From the NCBI GenBank assembly GCA_036388295.1, contig DASVSC010000032.1, positions 1 to 9,547 of the forward strand: 9,547 bases of DNA. Reading direction: 5' to 3'. Below are positions 6,009 to 9,547 of this stretch, in pieces. Position 1 is the first letter of the stretch; the number at the start of each line of letters is the position of its first letter. Under the pieces are notes generated by a model that did no database searches, was not told the DNA's origin, and saw only the letters and a program-made list of their open reading frames with translations. A program made the translations under genes and the position numbers. The stretch comes from RYN-431 sp036388295. Its GTDB lineage: Bacteria > Planctomycetota > Phycisphaerae > Tepidisphaerales > Tepidisphaeraceae.

Positions 6009-7328
6009 CTAGAACCCGAACCAGCTCTTCTTGTCGTCGTTTTCGCTCAACCGCTGTTTCACATAAGCGGCGGTGATCGTGATCGATTTGCCGGCCAATT
6101 CCGGGCCGTCGAAGCTGATCTGCTCGAACACCTTTTCCATGATCGTGTGCAGCCGGCGGGCGCCGATGTTCTGCACTTTCTTGTTCTGCTCGAACGCGAA
6201 GTAGGCTAACTGCTCGACAGCGTCGGGCGTGAACTTCACGTCGACGCCTTCAGTCTTCATGAGCGCGATCTGCTGCGTCGTGAGCGCGTTCTGCGGTTCC
6301 GTCAGGATTCGCACAAAGTCATTCTGTTCCAAATCCTTCAACTCCACGCGGATCGGGAACCGGCCCTGTAGTTCCGGCATCAGATCACTCGGGCGGGCGG
6401 TATGGAACGCGCCGGCCGCGATGAACAGGATGTGGTCCGTCCGCACCGGGCCGTGCTTGGTGGTGACGGTGCTGCCTTCCACGATCGGCAGCAAGTCGCG
6501 CTGCACGCCCTGACGGCTGACGTCGGGGCCCTGGCTCTTTTCCGCGCCGGCGATTTTGTCGATCTCGTCGATGAAGATGATGCCGCTGTTCTCGGCCTTG
6601 TGGATCGCGGTGCGCAGCACGCGGTCCTTGTCGACCAGCTTCTCGGCTTCCTGGCCGAACAGCACCTGGCGGGCGTCGCGCACGGTGTACCGCTTCGTGA
6701 CGCGGTTGGTCGGCAACATGCGCTCGAAGATGCTGGACATGTCGGGGTCATCGCCGAGGCCGGCCGAGCCGAGCAAGTTGCTGACGTCCGGCTTGCGCTC
6801 GTCGGTCAGTTCGATCTCGCGCTCTTCCAGTTCGCCGGCGCGCAACTGGGCCAGCAGCTTCTCGCGGGTGCGGGCGACGCGGGCCTGCTCGTCTTCGTCC
6901 CCGCCCCAACCGGCGTTCGGCAGCAAGCCGTCCAGCAGCCGCTGCTCGACGGCGGCCTTGCCCTCTTCCTGCACCTGCTCGAACAGTTCCGTTTTCGTCA
7001 TGGCAATGCTGACTTCCAGCAGGTCGCGCACCATGCTTTCGACGTCGCGTCCGTGGTAGCCGACTTCGGTGTATTTGGTCGCCTCCACCTTGACGAACGG
7101 CGCGCCCGTCAGCGACGCCAGCCGGCGGGCGATTTCGGTCTTGCCGACGCCGGTCGGACCGGCCATCAGGATGTTCTTCGGAGCCACGTCGCGGCTTAGT
7201 TGTTCGCCGAGCTGCTGACGCCGCCAGCGGTTGCGCACGGCCACGGCCACGGCCCGCTTCGCGTCGGCCTGGCCGACGATGTATTTGTCCAGTTCCGCGA
7301 CGACTTCTTTGGGCGTGAGTTGCGACAT
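6009..7328 (-). CDS. hslU: HslU, AAA+ ATPase/unfoldase of the HslUV (ClpYQ) protease
   Basis: This 439-residue protein, close to the E. coli length of 443, unfolds proteins with ATP and feeds them to the HslV peptidase in the cytoplasm. Seen in order: N-terminal L-T-P-K-E-V-V-A-E-L-D-K-Y-I-V-G-Q (4-20), Walker A G-P-T-G-V-G-K-T (57-64), the pore-loop region T-E-V-G-Y-H-G-R-D-V-E (87-97), an intermediate domain (~110-240), Walker B I-I-F-I-D-E (250-255), an arginine finger in Q-G-R-F-P (R323), and sensor 2 in G-A-R-R-L (389-393). ATG at 7328 is chosen because the family N-terminus starts there; AGGA lies a rather long 13 nt upstream. Two features are odd. The pore G-Y-V-G is G-Y-H-G, and the C-terminus ends K-K-S-W-F-G-F instead of the usual L-S-R-Y/F-I-L that docks into HslV. 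hslV, often adjacent, is not in the window. Identity is certain; full partnership with HslV is inferred. Confidence 0.96.
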   Translation of the reverse strand: MSQLTPKEVVAELDKYIVGQADAKRAVAVAVRNRWRRQQLGEQLSRDVAPKNILMAGPTGVGKTEIARRLASLTGAPFVKVEATKYTEVGYHGRDVESMVRDLLEVSIAMTKTELFEQVQEEGKAAVEQRLLDGLLPNAGWGGDEDEQARVARTREKLLAQLRAGELEEREIELTDERKPDVSNLLGSAGLGDDPDMSSIFERMLPTNRVTKRYTVRDARQVLFGQEAEKLVDKDRVLRTAIHKAENSGIIFIDEIDKIAGAEKSQGPDVSRQGVQRDLLPIVEGSTVTTKHGPVRTDHILFIAAGAFHTARPSDLMPELQGRFPIRVELKDLEQNDFVRILTEPQNALTTQQIALMKTEGVDVKFTPDAVEQLAYFAFEQNKKVQNIGARRLHTIMEKVFEQISFDGPELAGKSITITAAYVKQRLSENDDKKSWFGF

Positions 7329-7344
7329 CGGCTGCTTCGAATCC

Positions 7345-7364
7345 TGTTCGAGTAAGATCGAACA
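7345..7364. promoter_or_regulatory. Perfect palindrome TGTTCGA-N6-TCGAACA in the hslU/VWA divergent gap
   Basis: TGTTCGA (7345-7351) and TCGAACA (7358-7364) are exact inverted copies around GTAAGA, near the centre of the 45-bp space between the two start codons. A further TTCGA lies at 7336-7340, so TCGA cores at 7337, 7348 and 7358 are 11 and 10 bp apart, about one helical turn each. On the plus strand TAAGAT (7353-7358) is a possible -10 box that the palindrome would cover. This looks like an operator for one or both genes, but the protein that binds it is unknown. It is not the LexA consensus, in which GAAC precedes GTTC. Confidence 0.45.
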
Positions 7365-7373
7365 TGGTACCGC

Positions 7374-9533
7374 GTGACGATCGACTCGCCCATTCTCGGC
7401 CTGCTGCTGCTGCCAGTCGTGTTGACCCTTGGGGTATTGGCCGGTGGGTGGCTGCCGGCGGCGGGGCGGTGGCTGCTGCGCGGGGCGGCGGCCGCGGGCG
7501 CGCTGGCCGCGGTGGGGACGAATGTGCGGTGCGAGCGGGACCTGCGGGTGGCGGTGATGGTCGACGTCTCGCCGTCGACACGCGGGGCGACGTTCCGCGA
7601 CGCGCAAGCGGTCGTCGCCCGCCTGACGCCGCTTCTGGCGGGCCGGCCGTACACGCTGCACTACTTCGCGGACGGCCTTCAGCAGACGGCGGATGAAATC
7701 CCCGTCCGGCAGACGCGCCTGGAAGTGCCGGCCAACGCTGACGCCGTCGTGCTTTTGAGCGACGGTCGCTTCGATGCGCCGACCGGCCTGCCGCCGGTAT
7801 ACGCGGTGGCGGACCCGGCCCTAGATCGGCCGAATGACGCGAGCGTTCGCGACGTCCGCTCGACCGAAAGCGGCATTGCCGTCGACGTCATTTCCGCTGG
7901 CCCCGAGCGGCCGCTACGGATCGATGGCGTGCCGGTGGCCCGGCCGCCGGCGGGGCCAGCAGTAATCGCGCTGTCGCAGACGCTTCCAAACACCGGCACG
8001 TTGCAGATCGATTTTGAATTGGGCGATCAGTGGCCGGAGAACGACGGGCTTCGGTCGATGCGCGTCGATCCGGCGTTCCGACGGTGGTCGGTCGACGTGT
8101 CGCTAGCGGGTTTCGACGCGATAGCTGCGGCAGACCTGCCGTTCGGCCTGGCGTCATACCTTTCTGTCAGCACGATCGTCATTCCTGCCGACCGGGCCGC
8201 GTTGATGCCGGCGGAAACGGTGAAGGCGTACGTCCGCGACCTCGGCGGCACGTTGGTGCTGGTCGGCGCGCCAGGCGACGCTTCGACCTGGCGTGAGCTC
8301 GCTCCGCTGTCATCCGTACCACCGGCGGGGCCGCAGGAGTGGATCGTTCTGCTGGACGCCAGCGGATCGATGGCGTCGGTGGACGCGACGGGTCGGCCGA
8401 AATGGACGGCGGCCGTTGAGGCGGCGCGATCGGCGATGGATCGACTGCCGGCCGAAGCGCGCGTGACCCTGCTGCGCTTCGCCGGCGACGTTCAGACGAT
8501 CATCACCCATGCCGCGCCGGCCGACGCGCGGCGGGCGTTGCAAACGACGTCAAACGTGCGGCCGAGCGGGAAAACGGGTTTGCGCGCGGCACTGCAATCA
8601 CTGGCCGAACGCCCGACCCGTGGCACGGCCCGCGTGCTGCTGTTGACGGACGGCGACGCCGAACTGGGCGAGGTGGAGACGCTTCACCGTGCACTTGTTC
8701 AACAGCGAATCACGCTGTCTGCTGTTTCGACCACGCCGTTTCCACAACTCGCGGGCGTCTGCGCCGCAACGGGCGGACGACTTGTCACAGCCAGCGAGCC
8801 CACCGAATGGGCTAATGCATTTAACGGTTTGATGGCGAACGCCGAGCCGGTCATAGACCGATCTGAATCACTCATCAGCCACGACGCATTGTCGTCGTTC
8901 CGCCTGTCGACGAAGCGCCGTTGGCCGGCGTACGCGAAAGCCGGCACGGACGTCTTGGCCGATACGGCTGGCGCGCCCGTCGTCGCGGCCTGGCAAGTCG
9001 GGCTTGGCCGAGTCGCTTCGGTGGCGGCGACGCTATCGGCGGAAGATCTGGCGGCGATCGTCGCGCGACTGGACCGGCCGCCGGTTGACCCAAGGTTCCG
9101 CACGACCTTTGACGAGGCGGCCGGCAATGTCTGCGTCGAGGCCACCGACGAACGCGGGCCTATGAACGGACTAGCGCTGCGTCTGCGGCGGGGCGACCGT
9201 GAGGCAGTGTTCACACAGACCGGCCCCGGCACCTACGCCGCGCCGTTGGACCGCCAGCCCGACCCGTCGGTGGCGATAATCACCCAGGACAATCAGGTCA
9301 TCGCCCGCGCCGCGTTGGCCGGCCGGTACGCGGCGGAGTTCGACCGCGTCGGCAACGACCGGAAAGCCCTTTTGGCGCTGGCTGACGGCACCGGCGGGCG
9401 ACTGATCGACGCCAGCGAGACGCAGCCCCTTATGTTTCCGGTCCGCTGGCGGAGCGTGTCGTTAACGCCTGCGTTGGCAGGATTGGCCGCGGTGCTGGCG
9501 GTGGCGGCGGTTCTTTTCATCCGGCGAGGCTAG
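7374..9533 (+). CDS. Membrane protein with two VWA domains and a GATase1-like middle domain
   Basis: This 719-residue protein probably starts at GTG 7374. An in-frame stop at 7353 rules out an earlier start, and later starts would remove the first membrane span. No clear Shine-Dalgarno precedes it. Spans are at ~5-23 and ~33-49, with a final one at ~697-716 ending in R-R-G. The first VWA-like domain (~57-150) has a D-V-S-P-S metal-site motif (64-68). A middle stretch (~225-310, with A-Y-V-R-D-L-G-G-T-L-V-L-V-G) resembles the class I glutamine amidotransferase-like fold without catalytic residues. A second VWA (~323-480) has the complete metal site: D328-A-S-G-S332, T401 in S-G-K-T-G-L and D426 in L-T-D-G-D. 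This matches a large membrane-anchored VWA family common in planctomycetes and related to BatA/BatB. VWA domains bind protein partners through Mg2+ or Mn2+, but the partner and role are unknown. Divergent pairing with hslU could mean shared control. Confidence 0.85.
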   Translation: MTIDSPILGLLLLPVVLTLGVLAGGWLPAAGRWLLRGAAAAGALAAVGTNVRCERDLRVAVMVDVSPSTRGATFRDAQAVVARLTPLLAGRPYTLHYFADGLQQTADEIPVRQTRLEVPANADAVVLLSDGRFDAPTGLPPVYAVADPALDRPNDASVRDVRSTESGIAVDVISAGPERPLRIDGVPVARPPAGPAVIALSQTLPNTGTLQIDFELGDQWPENDGLRSMRVDPAFRRWSVDVSLAGFDAIAAADLPFGLASYLSVSTIVIPADRAALMPAETVKAYVRDLGGTLVLVGAPGDASTWRELAPLSSVPPAGPQEWIVLLDASGSMASVDATGRPKWTAAVEAARSAMDRLPAEARVTLLRFAGDVQTIITHAAPADARRALQTTSNVRPSGKTGLRAALQSLAERPTRGTARVLLLTDGDAELGEVETLHRALVQQRITLSAVSTTPFPQLAGVCAATGGRLVTASEPTEWANAFNGLMANAEPVIDRSESLISHDALSSFRLSTKRRWPAYAKAGTDVLADTAGAPVVAAWQVGLGRVASVAATLSAEDLAAIVARLDRPPVDPRFRTTFDEAAGNVCVEATDERGPMNGLALRLRRGDREAVFTQTGPGTYAAPLDRQPDPSVAIITQDNQVIARAALAGRYAAEFDRVGNDRKALLALADGTGGRLIDASETQPLMFPVRWRSVSLTPALAGLAAVLAVAAVLFIRRG

Positions 9534-9547
9534 AGCGGCGTAAATTA

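Noticed and set aside
6402..7199. Long open frame on the plus strand opposite hslU
   Set aside because: It is a high-GC shadow of hslU with no family motifs and no ribosome site.
7345..7364. LexA (SOS) box
   Set aside because: The half-sites are in the wrong order (GTTC first, then GAAC) and the spacing does not match Gram-positive, E. coli or alphaproteobacterial LexA sites.
7329..7373. CIRCE heat-shock operator (HrcA site) for hslU
   Set aside because: The palindrome has neither the TTAGCACTC half-site nor the 9-bp spacer.
7329..7661. N-terminal extension of hslU
   Set aside because: The extension is arginine- and proline-rich, unlike any HslU, and is the antisense of the VWA gene's coding sequence. 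The family N-terminus begins at 7328.

Overview
The window is high-GC bacterial DNA with dense, mostly non-overlapping genes. It looks like chromosome of a planctomycete, probably class Phycisphaerae. The evidence is a Delta-60-repeat protein that opens with LESRKLFAGG (a variant of the LEPR-XLL N-terminus of planctomycete surface proteins), a Tat-type Gfo/Idh/MocA oxidoreductase, a secreted GH43 glycosidase with a discoidin-like domain, and a two-VWA membrane protein of a layout I associate with planctomycetes. The assignment rests on recalled family features, not on a database search.

Layout, left to right. (1) The 3' end of an unrecognised plus-strand gene stops at 224 and is followed by a stem-loop (256-289) that could terminate transcription in both directions. 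(2) A manganese catalase lies on the minus strand (354-1235). (3) A 246-bp divergent region holds a 7-10-7 dyad and a candidate promoter and leads into a Tat-exported Gfo/Idh/MocA oxidoreductase (1482-2669). (4) After 48 bp comes a Delta-60 beta-propeller-like surface protein (2718-4337). (5) A 239-bp intergenic stretch is rich in structure: two mutually exclusive hairpins, a perfect 17-bp hairpin and a 10-bp tandem repeat. (6) A secreted GH43 glycosidase (4577-5980) follows. (7) Convergent to it on the minus strand is hslU, the ATPase of the HslUV protease (6009-7328). (8) Only 45 bp away and divergent is a 719-residue membrane protein with two VWA domains (7374-9533). The 45-bp gap carries a perfect 7-6-7 palindrome at its centre.

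The genes do not form one obvious pathway. The oxidoreductase, propeller and GH43 proteins fit a cell-envelope or polysaccharide-using lifestyle. The catalase and HslU are housekeeping stress functions. I found no CRISPR array, tRNA, rRNA, transposase, phage gene or recognisable defence system, and nothing that clearly makes up a new multi-gene system. The points most worth checking are the altered pore loop and C-terminal tail of HslU together with the absence of an adjacent hslV, the palindrome between hslU and the VWA gene, and the perfect hairpin at 4386-4431.
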